A DNA stretch of 64,000 nt from Sediminibacterium sp. (GTDB lineage: Bacteria > Bacteroidota > Bacteroidia > Chitinophagales > Chitinophagaceae). Both the position numbers and the translations under genes were made by a program. The notes under the pieces are model-generated. The model saw nothing but the letters and a program-made list of their open reading frames with translations, was not told the origin of the DNA and searched no databases. Shown here piece after piece: positions 9,250 to 17,572 of this stretch; the first letter of the stretch is position 1; the number at the start of each line of letters is the position of its first letter. The stretch covers positions 650,104-714,103 of the forward strand of contig JAFWCB010000005.1 in the NCBI GenBank assembly GCA_017537025.1. The letters run 5' to 3'.

Positions 9250-9323
9250 TCCTCCTTAGCTCAGTTGGTTAGAGCATCTGACTGTTAATCAGAGGGTCTC
9301 AGGTTCAAGTCCTGAAGGGGGAG
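9250..9323 (+). tRNA. tRNA-Asn (GTT)
   Basis: A 74-nt cloverleaf: acceptor TCCTCCT with AGGGGGA, discriminator G, anticodon stem/loop with GTT, T arm TCAGG-TTCAAGT-CCTGA. CCA is not encoded. A normal TTCAAGT T loop here contrasts with the CAU tRNA at 2.6 kb. The Fic/Xre pair lies directly beyond its terminator. Confidence 0.97.
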
Positions 9324-9326
9324 CTC

Positions 9327-9366
9327 AGCCCCGTTTCGCTTATGTTGAAACGGGGCTTTTCTTTTT
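9327..9366 (+). terminator. Terminator of tRNA-Asn
   Basis: An 11-bp perfect stem (9327-9337 with 9347-9357) and 9-nt loop precede TTTTCTTTTT. The hairpin also sits at the convergent end of the Fic gene. Confidence 0.9.
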
Positions 9367-9372
9367 ATGCAC

Positions 9373-9969
9373 TTAAGCTCTTGCAAAATCAATTAGGGGT
9401 TTTATATCCCCTTTGTCGGCTGCTTTCATGGCATTCAAATAAGCAGTTCGTTGGTCGGCCTGCTTTACAAAATTGGCTGCACCCCAAGTATAATGAGGTT
9501 GTTTAAAAATTTTCTCAATTACGATATCTGCCAAAAGGCGGCTATGCCTGCCATTGTCATTGGGAAAACAATGTATGCTAACTAACTGATGCTTGAAACG
9601 GATAGTTATCTCATCTGGTTTGTAGGTATTATTGGTGTACCAAAACTTTACATCATCTAACAAATATCTTAACGCTGTTGATATTTGCCACTTATCTACT
9701 CCAATGTTTTTATTCGTTTTTCTAAACTCTCCTGCCCAGGCCCATACATTACCATACATACGCACATGCAATGCCCGTATAAATTCTTCGGTAAATACTG
9801 CTTCCGGTTTGAAAGAACGACCAAGGCTCCAATGTACTGCCTGTTCTATATTCTGTTGTTCAAACTCATCCAACTCGCCACGGGTGGCAATGCTTGGAAT
9901 AAGCAGCCCTTCTTTTTCATCATCACCCAGCGGTGTTTGCCCGTCTACATAATCCAAGTCTAATCCCAT
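9373..9969 (-). CDS. Fic/DOC-fold protein, 'mobile mystery protein B' type
   Basis: 198 aa. The C-terminal half is a Fic domain with HCFPNDNGRHSR at 133-144; earlier blocks (HWSLGRSF, FIRALHVRMYGNVWAWAGEFRK) are typical of the TIGR02613 group, which always sits beside an Xre partner on mobile DNA. Fic enzymes usually transfer AMP or another nucleotide part to target proteins. In the standard HPFx[DE]GN[GK]R core the acidic residue is Asn137 here and the following Gly is Asp138, so activity may differ. It overlaps the regulator gene by 10 nt, which indicates coupled translation. Confidence 0.88.
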   Translation of the reverse strand: MGLDLDYVDGQTPLGDDEKEGLLIPSIATRGELDEFEQQNIEQAVHWSLGRSFKPEAVFTEEFIRALHVRMYGNVWAWAGEFRKTNKNIGVDKWQISTALRYLLDDVKFWYTNNTYKPDEITIRFKHQLVSIHCFPNDNGRHSRLLADIVIEKIFKQPHYTWGAANFVKQADQRTAYLNAMKAADKGDIKPLIDFARA

Positions 9970-10418
9970 AAGGTTTTAGGCATTTCTTTTTTTATAATGG
10001 CAGCTCTTTCTTCAATCGCTTTTGCAATCCTTTGTTTACTATTTTCCTGGTCCTCCAGTTTCATAGTGTTACTGGTTCGTAAAACTATTTTTGTAGCCAG
10101 TTCTTTTGCCTTGCGGTCTATTAATGTTTCCAAACTACCATCATTCGGCACAAAGCCATATACCAATTGCATATCCAACGCTTTTGCCACTTCCCTTAGC
10201 GATTTAATAGTGATGGAACCATTCTTTTCCCTTTGTTCAATTTCCTGTACACTTTGTTTGGTAATGGAAAGGCGGTTGCTTACTTGCTGCAAGCTCATAC
10301 CTATAGCAGATCGGATGGCTTTTAACCATCCGCTAGGCGGCGAAGCCACTTTTTGCAAGTTTGCAAAAGCGAGCATTTTGTTATTAAGCTGCTGTATTTG
10401 TAATGACTTATTCTTCAT
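9960..10418 (-). CDS. Xre-family regulator, 'mobile mystery protein A' type
   Basis: 152 aa. A helix-turn-helix lies at about residues 36-90 (IGMSLQQVSNRLSITKQSVQEIEQREKNGSITIKSLREVAKAL), within a protein whose layout fits TIGR02612. The C-terminal third is charged and helical and may contact the Fic partner. It is transcribed first in a two-gene operon, ahead of the Fic gene. Two 20-bp repeats immediately upstream look like its own operator, so autoregulation is likely. Whether the pair is a toxin-antitoxin module is not established. Confidence 0.88.
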   Translation of the reverse strand: MKNKSLQIQQLNNKMLAFANLQKVASPPSGWLKAIRSAIGMSLQQVSNRLSITKQSVQEIEQREKNGSITIKSLREVAKALDMQLVYGFVPNDGSLETLIDRKAKELATKIVLRTSNTMKLEDQENSKQRIAKAIEERAAIIKKEMPKTLWD

Positions 10419-10420
10419 AA

Positions 10421-10473
10421 AGTAAGGTTATTACCTGACAAAATAATATCAAATGTAAGGAAATAACCTGACA
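10421..10473 (-). promoter_or_regulatory. Tandem operator of the Xre-Fic pair
   Basis: Two direct copies of a 20-bp element, 10421-10440 and 10454-10473, start 33 bp apart. On the minus strand they read TGTCAGGTAATAACCTTACT and TGTCAGGTTATTTCCTTACA. Each contains an AGGT-N4-[AT]CCT dyad. They end 3 bp before the regulator start codon, where a repressor would block transcription. Confidence 0.7.
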
Positions 10474-10520
10474 AAAACTGCTAAATTCTCAAAGTCACTG
10501 GAATAGATACCATAAATTCC

Positions 10521-11720
10521 CTATTTAATGGATACTGTAGCTGATGATCCCCAAGTTACCGGTGATGAAGGATTGGAAGGGTTCGCATTCCACAGGCATT
10601 CTCGAACGGTCATATTTTTAGAAGTAGTATCAATGGCAACGAATTGGAAGGATAATTTGGTTTCATCTGTTGCTGACATAGCTCCTTTCATGGGAGAATC
10701 TGCACGAAAGCAATTCAGCGCAATATTATTATCCGGGCCTTGCCAAACATAAAACTGATTATAATTAGTATGTCCGTGAAAAAACGCTTTAATATTGGGA
10801 TGAAGCTTTAGAAAATCAACGAATGCTCTTTGCTCAATGGTTGCTGCATCGCTGATAGTTTTGGCGCCATCTTTAAATACCTCCGGCAAAAGATTCTCGA
10901 ATTTATCGACCGCGTTGATATTTTGACTGTTATTAGGGTTGGTAAAAAACCTGGCTTCTACATTGGGGATAGAATGCATAAACAATAGAACCGGTGTATT
11001 GCTGCTCACACTTTGCAGATCTTTCGTCATCCAAATCCTTTCTGAAGAATCTGGCCAAAGGTTCAGGAATACAAAATGAACACCTTGAATATCCCTGGAA
11101 TAATGTACTTTATCGGTTGCATAATTATAGGTAGATAAAGTTCTGGGCATAACCGGAGTCATCATCAGGTTATACATACCGATCATAGAAGAAGCATCTG
11201 TTAGAGGAGCCATATTAGCATAATATCCTACTGTATTTGAAACATCATGATTACCCGGAACAATGAATAAATCCGTTTTTTGTTTATTCCTATTACTCAA
11301 ACTCAAATTTGTACTATAATCCTTGGTAAACTGATTCCATGAAATAGCAGCTGCTTGTATATTACTGCTGGCCTCTTCCCTATTTGCAATATCTCCACCG
11401 GTTATAACACAGTCAACAAAACTGATTGGTTGTCCTGCTTGAACACCCCCATCATTAGGTAGGGTTACCCCATTTAAAGCATTTAGTTTATTAACTAATA
11501 CTCCATTAACAATAGAAGCATCAACATTAGCTGCTCCCTGAAAGGATATTTTAGTTAACCCATAATGAGGGTCTGATGTGAATACAAATTGAATTAAATT
11601 ACTATTGGTAGTTCCTGTACCAGATGTCGGATTATTTGTATTGTTCTTTGAACAATTGATAGATACTAATCCGATAAAAGCTATAAAAAATGCGACTTTG
11701 ATTTTTGATATGTAGTTCAT
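10521..11720 (-). CDS. Secreted/lipoprotein calcineurin-like metallophosphoesterase
   Basis: 399 aa. The N-terminus has a hydrophobic helix ending at VSINC, then a Ser/Thr/Asn/Gly-rich linker, which suggests a lipoprotein. The dimetal phosphoesterase motifs appear in order: FTSDPHYG (DxH), CVITGGDIAN (GD), VPGNHD (GNHD), FMHS, and FFHGHTNYN (GHxx). The family hydrolyses phosphomono- or diesters; the substrate is unknown. It is monocistronic, with no clear partner on either side. Confidence 0.88.
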   Translation of the reverse strand: MNYISKIKVAFFIAFIGLVSINCSKNNTNNPTSGTGTTNSNLIQFVFTSDPHYGLTKISFQGAANVDASIVNGVLVNKLNALNGVTLPNDGGVQAGQPISFVDCVITGGDIANREEASSNIQAAAISWNQFTKDYSTNLSLSNRNKQKTDLFIVPGNHDVSNTVGYYANMAPLTDASSMIGMYNLMMTPVMPRTLSTYNYATDKVHYSRDIQGVHFVFLNLWPDSSERIWMTKDLQSVSSNTPVLLFMHSIPNVEARFFTNPNNSQNINAVDKFENLLPEVFKDGAKTISDAATIEQRAFVDFLKLHPNIKAFFHGHTNYNQFYVWQGPDNNIALNCFRADSPMKGAMSATDETKLSFQFVAIDTTSKNMTVRECLWNANPSNPSSPVTWGSSATVSIK

Positions 11721-11818
11721 ATACTTATGTGATTCACATAAATGTAAATAATTAATGACCCTATCAAAATGCTGACACGCTGATTAGAAAATGGTAATAA
11801 TAAATTATTGTTCGGGCC

Positions 11819-12262
11819 TTAATTAGTTGGCTTCGTATTCATTTGTTTTATCCGCCAGCCTTCTCTCTTCAACCATACCCACTTTGCCGTATATTCCCCT
11901 TTTACCGTTATAGTGTCTTTATCGGCCACTAGATCTTTTTGTATATACGTCCCTTTTTGAATGGCTGTATCCTGTATGAAAGTTATTGATGAGGTAGTTG
12001 ACACCTGAGATAATACTTTAATATTTTTAAACGATGCCAAAAAATTTCTTATCGAATCCCGACCAATAGCTATACCGCCTAAATTTCCATCGGGTGCATA
12101 TAATAATGCAATAGAATCTGCATCTAATTTTTTTATAAGATGATCGTAATAACGCATAGCCGATTCTATCTTTTGGTTACTATACTTCGCTGCACGGCAA
12201 GAAAGCAAACAGACAATAAAAAAGATTACCCATGAAAGGAATCTATTTTTTACAGAAGTCAT
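11819..12262 (-). CDS. NTF2-like/SnoaL-like (DUF4440 type) lipoprotein
   Basis: About 147 aa from the Met at 12262, which gives a proper lipoprotein signal (hydrophobic run ending VCLLSC). The frame can extend upstream to an ATG at 12292 but this would put ten extra residues before the signal. The mature part (AMRYYDHLIKKLDADSIALLYAPDGNLGGIAIGRDSIRNFL ... WVWLKREGWRIKQM) has the cone-shaped NTF2 pattern seen in small exported proteins that bind or isomerise ligands. No catalytic role can be assigned. Confidence 0.75.
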   Translation of the reverse strand: MTSVKNRFLSWVIFFIVCLLSCRAAKYSNQKIESAMRYYDHLIKKLDADSIALLYAPDGNLGGIAIGRDSIRNFLASFKNIKVLSQVSTTSSITFIQDTAIQKGTYIQKDLVADKDTITVKGEYTAKWVWLKREGWRIKQMNTKPTN

Positions 12263-12319
12263 ATTTATTGTTTGAATCGAAAATGATCCCAACTAAGGTA
12301 TAAGGAAAAGCTAATATGT

Positions 12320-12979
12320 TTACCCTTGCCGTTGATAAATTCCCTGTTCAACTGCAAAAGTGATAATACCGGCTATACTTTTGGCTCCTATCTTATCCAT
12401 AATTCTGGTACGATGTCCTTCAACGGTCCGTTTGCTTAAATTCAGGGTTTCTGCAATTTCTTTACTAGTAAATTCCCGGCAGATTAAGCGCATAATTTCA
12501 ATTTCCCGATCCGTAAATGTAGTTTCGTTGTTTACAGGTAGCTGGTAGTTTCGAGTAACAATATCTGTAAGTCGCTCGGTAATGATTTTACAGAAGTATG
12601 GTTTTTTCTCATTTACTGTAAGAATAGCTTCCCCAATTTCCTCTGCATTCGAACTCTTGGTAAGATAACCAATAGCGCCCGCTTCCAACATTTGCAAAAT
12701 CATATCATCCTTTACCAACACAGATAAACAAACCACTTTAACATCAGGAAACCGTTGTGTTATAATTTTAGTAGCCGTAATGCCATCCATATTAGACATT
12801 TTAATATCTGTGATAACGATATGAGGAAGTAAAAGCCCAATTTTATCAATTAGCGTTTCTCCGTTATCCGCTTCGCCAACTACTTCGATTATTGGTATTT
12901 TTTTTAAAACGGTAATTAACCCTGCTCTGAAAACGCTATGCTCATCTGCAATAATCACCCGAATACGCTTTTTTTCCAT
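12320..12979 (-). CDS. NarL/LuxR-family response regulator
   Basis: 219 aa. The receiver has acidic D12-E13, phospho-acceptor D58 in IVITDIKMSNMDG and the conserved Lys in YLTKSS. A LuxR-type HTH fills about 150-219 (FTDREIEIMRLICREFTSKEIAETLNLSKRTVEGHRTRIMDKIGAKS). It is a DNA-binding output protein. No histidine kinase is adjacent, so it is an orphan regulator. A strongly folded element lies 26-102 nt before its start. Confidence 0.95.
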   Translation of the reverse strand: MEKKRIRVIIADEHSVFRAGLITVLKKIPIIEVVGEADNGETLIDKIGLLLPHIVITDIKMSNMDGITATKIITQRFPDVKVVCLSVLVKDDMILQMLEAGAIGYLTKSSNAEEIGEAILTVNEKKPYFCKIITERLTDIVTRNYQLPVNNETTFTDREIEIMRLICREFTSKEIAETLNLSKRTVEGHRTRIMDKIGAKSIAGIITFAVEQGIYQRQG

Positions 12980-13004
12980 TATAAATCGATCGAATTAAAT
13001 GATA

Positions 13005-13081
13005 GTGAAATAACGTGCAATTTGCTTTAATTAACCGAGCAATGATTAGGTATAAATACCTAATTATTTCCGTTATTTCAC
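13005..13081. other. Structured element: possible three-way junction upstream of the NarL-type gene
   Basis: An outer perfect 11-bp inverted repeat (13005-13015 with 13071-13081) encloses an inner 8-bp hairpin (13045-13052 with 13057-13064, 4-nt loop) and a weaker 5-bp hairpin (13022-13026 with 13038-13042). It has no T run, so it is not a simple terminator. It may be an RNA leader structure of the regulator or DNA binding sites. Function is inferred only. Confidence 0.4.
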
Positions 13082-13160
13082 GGTTTTTCACACTAAATGT
13101 AATTGAAAAAATAGGGGGTTATTGGCTATTAGTACCTAGTATAATTACTTAATTTGTAAA

Positions 13161-13397
13161 TCACCACTTCGGAATCTTTAAGTCTTTAACTAAATCCTCT
13201 ACTTCTAAATCTAATCCTTGGGCAAGTGCTATAAGTGTTGAGAAGGCGAAATTTACTTTTGCTTTTTCTATTCTTTGTACCTGACTATACTCTAAATCTG
13301 CTGCAGCCGCTAACTGTCGTATACTCATACCTTTTTCTGTTCTCAACTTAATTAGCCGTTCTGCGAAACGAATCAAGATTTTTTCCTTGTAGCTCAT
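13161..13397 (-). CDS. Short Xre-family HTH regulator
   Basis: 78 aa, almost wholly one HTH_3 domain (IRQLAAAADLEYSQVQRIEKAKVNFAFSTLIALAQGLDLEVEDL). Such solitary Cro/CI-like proteins are common in Bacteroidota and often control a neighbouring or their own gene. The intergenic DNA before it holds short inverted repeats and a divergent small reading frame at 13464. No target is evident. Confidence 0.9.
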   Translation of the reverse strand: MSYKEKILIRFAERLIKLRTEKGMSIRQLAAAADLEYSQVQRIEKAKVNFAFSTLIALAQGLDLEVEDLVKDLKIPKW

Positions 13398-13408
13398 GAC
13401 GCAACAAG

Positions 13409-13435
13409 GTCAATGGAATGACAATTTAAATTGAC
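13409..13435. promoter_or_regulatory. Possible operator between the Xre gene and a divergent small frame
   Basis: A 12-bp palindrome CAATTTAAATTG (13422-13433) overlaps a pair GTCAAT/ATTGAC (13409-13414 and 13430-13435) just before the Xre start codon. In AT-rich DNA this can arise by chance. Confidence 0.25.
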
Positions 13436-13463
13436 GTATATTTATATATCAATCTAGTAAGCC

Positions 13464-13589
13464 ATGAAACACTATCAAGCATTTAACAAACCCGTATATC
13501 ACTGCTCTGCAAAAGTGAAATCGCTGATTCTTCACTATTTATTTATACAACTTTTAAAAGAGAAAAAAAATATTGCCGCTATAAAATAG
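13464..13589 (+). CDS. Possible 41-residue small protein
   Basis: ATG at 13464 opens 41 codons to a TAG at 13587-13589. The protein begins MKHYQAFNKPVYHC, continues with a hydrophobic stretch (LILHYLFIQLL) and ends in a basic KEKKN segment. It is divergent from the short Xre gene and overlaps the last 11 bases of the convergent hydrolase gene. It may be expressed as the regulated partner of the Xre protein, but it is too short for confidence and I recognise no family. Confidence 0.25.
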   Translation: MKHYQAFNKPVYHCSAKVKSLILHYLFIQLLKEKKNIAAIK

Positions 13590-14550
13590 CTTCTGCAAAA
13601 GCAAGTGCTCGCTTCTCTGCCCAACTGTACATACTACCTTGTTCTCTAAACCCACAATGTCCGCCAATAGCAGGCATTTCTAAAAAAATCTGCGAATTGT
13701 GAGTAGCTGCTTCAATAGGCATACAAACCGGTAATAAAAAGGGATCGTTCTGGGCTTGTACAATCAGCGATGGTATACCAACTTGTGGCAAAAGTGGCCC
13801 TACACTTGCTTTTTCATAAAAATCTAAAGCATTAGCATACCCATGCAATGGTGCCGTATACCTATCGTCGAATTCAATAAAACTTCGAATACTGCCATAT
13901 CCGGTAATATCAATCAATCCCGGATATTGCTGCGCTTTCAATTTAATTTTCTTTCCGAGCTTTCGTAAAAATCGATTCAAATAAATTTTATTTTCTTTTG
14001 TCGCCAAGGCGTCAACACTTCCTCTCAGGCTACAAGGCACCGAAAAACTAATCGTTGCTTTTACTTGCTTGGGAACATCAGTAGGAAACTCCGCAACTGC
14101 ACGCAGTGTTAAACTACCACCCATACTAAAGCCAACTAATACTATGGAATCATAACCATGTACATGGATAGCATGTTGGATAACTGCGCGTAAATCATTC
14201 GCATCGCCATGATGATAAAACCGAGGTAATCGATTTAACTCTCCGCTACAACTTCTACAATTCCACCCAAGTGCATCATAGCCATTTGTTGTAAATAATT
14301 TGGCAACTCCGGTTACATAATGGCGTGAAGAATCTCCCTCCAAACCATGAGTAATGATTACTAGTTTATCATATTTTTTTTGAGCGGTACTCCAATCCAA
14401 ATCTATAAAATCGCCATCCGGCAATTCGAGGCGCTCTCTTCTTGCATAGGCAAAACTAACTTTTCGGAATACGCTTGGAAGAATACTTTGTAAGTGTCCA
14501 TTCCATTGCCAAAAAGGGGCTTTAAAAAAGGGTTGTGTTAAAACAGGCAT
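13579..14550 (-). CDS. Alpha/beta hydrolase of the YheT (UPF0017) family
   Basis: 323 aa. The N-terminus (FKAPFWQWNGHLQSILPSVFRK) and the GLEGDSSRHYV and GWNCRSCSGELNR blocks are characteristic of the YheT/ABHD1-3 group. The nucleophile is S142 in GFSMGGS, the acid lies near QAQNDPF, and the His is in GGHCGFRE. Family members act as esterases or lipases on short acyl or lipid substrates, but the natural substrate in bacteria is unclear. The start at 14550 is close to the divergent corA start at 14604. Confidence 0.9.
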   Translation of the reverse strand: MPVLTQPFFKAPFWQWNGHLQSILPSVFRKVSFAYARRERLELPDGDFIDLDWSTAQKKYDKLVIITHGLEGDSSRHYVTGVAKLFTTNGYDALGWNCRSCSGELNRLPRFYHHGDANDLRAVIQHAIHVHGYDSIVLVGFSMGGSLTLRAVAEFPTDVPKQVKATISFSVPCSLRGSVDALATKENKIYLNRFLRKLGKKIKLKAQQYPGLIDITGYGSIRSFIEFDDRYTAPLHGYANALDFYEKASVGPLLPQVGIPSLIVQAQNDPFLLPVCMPIEAATHNSQIFLEMPAIGGHCGFREQGSMYSWAEKRALAFAEAIL

Positions 14551-14603
14551 TTTTCAATTTCAGTACAAAGGTATTGAATAGAGATTTGTTTTATCTTCAA
14601 TAC

Positions 14604-15701
14604 ATGACTACCGGTAAATACTTAAAATATTTCAACGTATTATCTTTTTTTGATACAAAAAGAACGCGTGATATTTTCAAGGTAAACCCTACCATTGAGG
14701 CTATCAGAGAGGATGCCATTAAATCCCAGATAACCGTTTTTGATTACAATAGTAATACGGTTGAGGAATTTAATTTTGAGGAAATTCAACCCTGTAGCAA
14801 CTTTAAAAATAACAATAATATCAGTTGGATAAATATCGATGGCATTCGAAAAAAAGATATCGAAGCTATTTGTAATCAATTTGGTGTTCATTATTTAATT
14901 ATTGAAGATATATTGAGTATTGGGCAACGACCCAAAATGGATGAGTTGGATCCTGTTCTTTTTTGCTTGCTTAATATGCTTTACTTCAATCCACAAACCG
15001 GCGCTGTTGAAACAGAACAAATAAGTATTGTTCTGGGGAAAGATTTTGTTTTATCATTTCAGGAAGATGCTACCAGGGATGTATTTAATCCAATTCGTGA
15101 AAAGTTGCGCATTCAAGGGAGCAAGTTGCGAACCAATGGAGCCGACTATTTATGCTATTCACTGATTGATATGATCGTTGATCATTACTATTTGGTGATG
15201 GAAAAAATCGGGGAGCGCATTGAATTCTTAGAAGATAGGATTGTGCGAAGCAGTAATAAAAGATCACTTGCTGAAATAAATGCTCTGCGAAAAGAATTAA
15301 TTGTTTTGAAGCGAAATGTGAGCCCTGTTCGAGAACTGGTAAACGGTTTTATCAGAAGTGATAGTGATTTGCTAGAAGATAAAACCAAGAAGTATTTCAA
15401 AGATGTATATGATCATATTATTCAAGCCAATGATATGGCCGAGAACTATAGAGATATGATGATCAACCTTCAGGATTTGTACTTGAGTAATGTTAATTTG
15501 AAGATGAATGAAGTAATGAAAGTGATGGCGGTGGTAACTTGCTTATTGGCACCAGCAACTGTTATAGGGGGTATTTTTGGTATGAACTTCGATAAGTTAC
15601 CTTATATACATAATGAGAATGGATTTTTTATTGCTGCCTTTTTAATGCTTTTTATCCCGCTTGTAATGATTGTGCTTTTTAGAAAAAGAGGATGGTTTTA
15701 A
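14604..15701 (+). CDS. corA: CorA-family magnesium/divalent cation channel
   Basis: 365 aa from the ATG at 14604; a longer frame from 14535 would run into the divergent hydrolase gene. A cytoplasmic alpha/beta funnel and long stalk helix precede two C-terminal membrane helices. The pore signature is present as GGIFGMNFD near the end of TM1, and the C-terminus is basic (FRKRGWF), as in CorA. It mediates Mg2+ (also Co2+/Ni2+) entry down the membrane potential as a pentamer. Confidence 0.95.
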   Translation: MTTGKYLKYFNVLSFFDTKRTRDIFKVNPTIEAIREDAIKSQITVFDYNSNTVEEFNFEEIQPCSNFKNNNNISWINIDGIRKKDIEAICNQFGVHYLIIEDILSIGQRPKMDELDPVLFCLLNMLYFNPQTGAVETEQISIVLGKDFVLSFQEDATRDVFNPIREKLRIQGSKLRTNGADYLCYSLIDMIVDHYYLVMEKIGERIEFLEDRIVRSSNKRSLAEINALRKELIVLKRNVSPVRELVNGFIRSDSDLLEDKTKKYFKDVYDHIIQANDMAENYRDMMINLQDLYLSNVNLKMNEVMKVMAVVTCLLAPATVIGGIFGMNFDKLPYIHNENGFFIAAFLMLFIPLVMIVLFRKRGWF

Positions 15702-15719
15702 CCCTTGCCTTTATTTCGG

Positions 15720-17039
15720 CTAAATAGCAACTTCCTTCCACTTTCCTTTCTTGAATAAAATCATACCCGTAATGGCAATTCCTGTTTCTGCAATAACGAT
15801 GGCTAAAAAAATTCCCAACTCGCCAATCTGAAATGTATTTGCCAATAAGTACGCTAATGGTATTTGAAAAACCCAAAACCAAAAGAAGTTAATCCAAGAA
15901 GGGGTTTTGCTATCGCCAGCTCCATTGAATGCGTTAATCATAACCATCCCAACACCATAAAATAAATAGCCGCAACTAATTACCCTTAGTGCCAATGACC
16001 CTGTTTTTACAACTGCTGGGGTGTCATTCATTAAAGCCACAAAAAATGGTGCTGCAATAATAAATAACAAGGAAACAGTTCCCATAAAAATAGCATTATA
16101 TTTTGCCGTTTTCCAAACAGAAGCTTCTGCTCTTTCAGGCTGTTTGGCTCCCAGGTTTTGTCCAACCAGTGTAGCCGCCGCATTGCTCATGCCCCAAGCA
16201 GGCATCAGGAAGAAAATAATTAATCGGATAGAAATAGTATATCCGGCCATGGCTTCGCTACCAAAACTGGCAATCATCCTCGCCAAAAAAACCCAGCTTG
16301 CCGACCCGATCAGAAATTGAAGTGTAGCTGTAGAAGCTATACTGGTTAATGATTTCAGTACTTCCCAGGCGGGCACAAAATGTTTGATAGTTATTTTGAT
16401 AATCCCTTTGCCTTTAAATAAATAATATAACTGATAGCATACACCAATACTTCTGCCGGTAGTAGTAGCCATAGCGGCACCCGTTAATCCAAAGTAATGT
16501 ATACAAATCGGACAAAGAATAATATTACAAATATTGGCTAACCACAAACTGCGCATAGCAATGGCTGCATTACCAGCACCTCTGAAAATACCGTTGATTA
16601 AAAACAACAGCATGATCACAATATTAGCGGTGAGCGTAATGCGTGTATAGGTGGCCCCTTCTTCTATAATACCGCTAGTTGCCCCCATTAGTCGCAAAAT
16701 ATCAGATGCAAAAAATAAGCCTATTATGCTAATAATTACACTTATACTGATGGCCAATAAAAGGGATTGAACCCCAGCTTCCGAAGCTGCTTCATGATTT
16801 TTTTCGCCTACCCTGCGAGCTACCATAGCCGTAGCAGCCATACTAATACCGATGGCAACTGAATATACTAATGTAAGTACCGATTCGGTTAAACCAACCG
16901 TAGCTGTTGCATTCGCACCCAACTTCCCAACAAAGAATATATCCACTACAGCAAATACAGACTCCATGCACATTTCAAGTATCATAGGCACAGCCAACAT
17001 AAAAATGGCCTTGCGCATACTACCTGTTGTGTAGTCCAT
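15720..17039 (-). CDS. MATE-family multidrug/Na+-coupled efflux transporter
   Basis: 439 aa with about 12 hydrophobic segments. The repeated MATE halves are visible: MLAVPMILEMCMESVFAVVDIFFVGKLG at the N-terminus and the second-half PAWGMSNAAATLVGQNLGAKQPERAE. Members export cationic drugs or metabolites in exchange for Na+ or H+. It converges with corA (18 nt apart). No regulator lies beside it. Confidence 0.93.
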   Translation of the reverse strand: MDYTTGSMRKAIFMLAVPMILEMCMESVFAVVDIFFVGKLGANATATVGLTESVLTLVYSVAIGISMAATAMVARRVGEKNHEAASEAGVQSLLLAISISVIISIIGLFFASDILRLMGATSGIIEEGATYTRITLTANIVIMLLFLINGIFRGAGNAAIAMRSLWLANICNIILCPICIHYFGLTGAAMATTTGRSIGVCYQLYYLFKGKGIIKITIKHFVPAWEVLKSLTSIASTATLQFLIGSASWVFLARMIASFGSEAMAGYTISIRLIIFFLMPAWGMSNAAATLVGQNLGAKQPERAEASVWKTAKYNAIFMGTVSLLFIIAAPFFVALMNDTPAVVKTGSLALRVISCGYLFYGVGMVMINAFNGAGDSKTPSWINFFWFWVFQIPLAYLLANTFQIGELGIFLAIVIAETGIAITGMILFKKGKWKEVAI

Positions 17040-17175
17040 TCCTTCACTACTAAGTGAGGCTTTGAAAAGTTTATAGATATTTTTTATAGTCTATTTTTTT
17101 GCGTGATTTCTTTGCAATAATAGAATATAAATGATTAGGATTAAAAGGTTTTATAATATAAGGGATTGCTATATA

Positions 17176-17568
17176 TTAATGATCACAATCATCTGCGTGT
17201 GCATGATCATGCTTTCTGCATAGCTTATAATTGATATAATGAGCTCCTACTATACATATTAACGCCGGTATTAATAATGTTAATTGCCATTGGTGCCAAT
17301 TCACTTTTGCGACTAGTAAAATAATGCCGAATGAAAAAAGAAGTATTGGCCAAATACTATGATGATGTTTTTTATACCCATGATATAAAGCATATACTCC
17401 TACTATAAAAGCAAGTCCAATCATCCAATATTCAAATCGAAGATTATCAATAATGTTTATCCCGAATAATGGCATACTACTGATAAACAGCGGCAATAGG
17501 GCACAGTGTATAGCACAGGCCATAGAAGTAGCAATTCCCAAAGCATCCCAATTAATTTTGACGCGCAT
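17176..17568 (-). CDS. MerC-domain membrane protein, probable metal transporter
   Basis: 130 aa with four hydrophobic segments. The MerC signature is near the N-terminus (WDALGIATSMACAIHC, C18 and C22 in CAIHC), and the C-terminus is a His/Asp/Cys-rich tail (CRKHDHAHADDCDH) likely to bind metal. MerC was first known for mercury uptake, but MerC-domain proteins beside Fur/Zur regulators in Bacteroidota are more likely linked to zinc or another essential metal (inference). A promoter fitting the consensus overlaps the palindrome at 17584-17604; its predicted start nearly coincides with the ATG. Confidence 0.88.
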   Translation of the reverse strand: MRVKINWDALGIATSMACAIHCALLPLFISSMPLFGINIIDNLRFEYWMIGLAFIVGVYALYHGYKKHHHSIWPILLFSFGIILLVAKVNWHQWQLTLLIPALICIVGAHYINYKLCRKHDHAHADDCDH

Positions 17569-17572
17569 ATTG

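Noticed and set aside
9250..10520. Integrative element with attachment sites at tRNA-Asn
   Set aside because: No integrase, and I could not find a copy of the tRNA 3' end beyond the Fic/Xre pair; the tRNA is complete with its own terminator.
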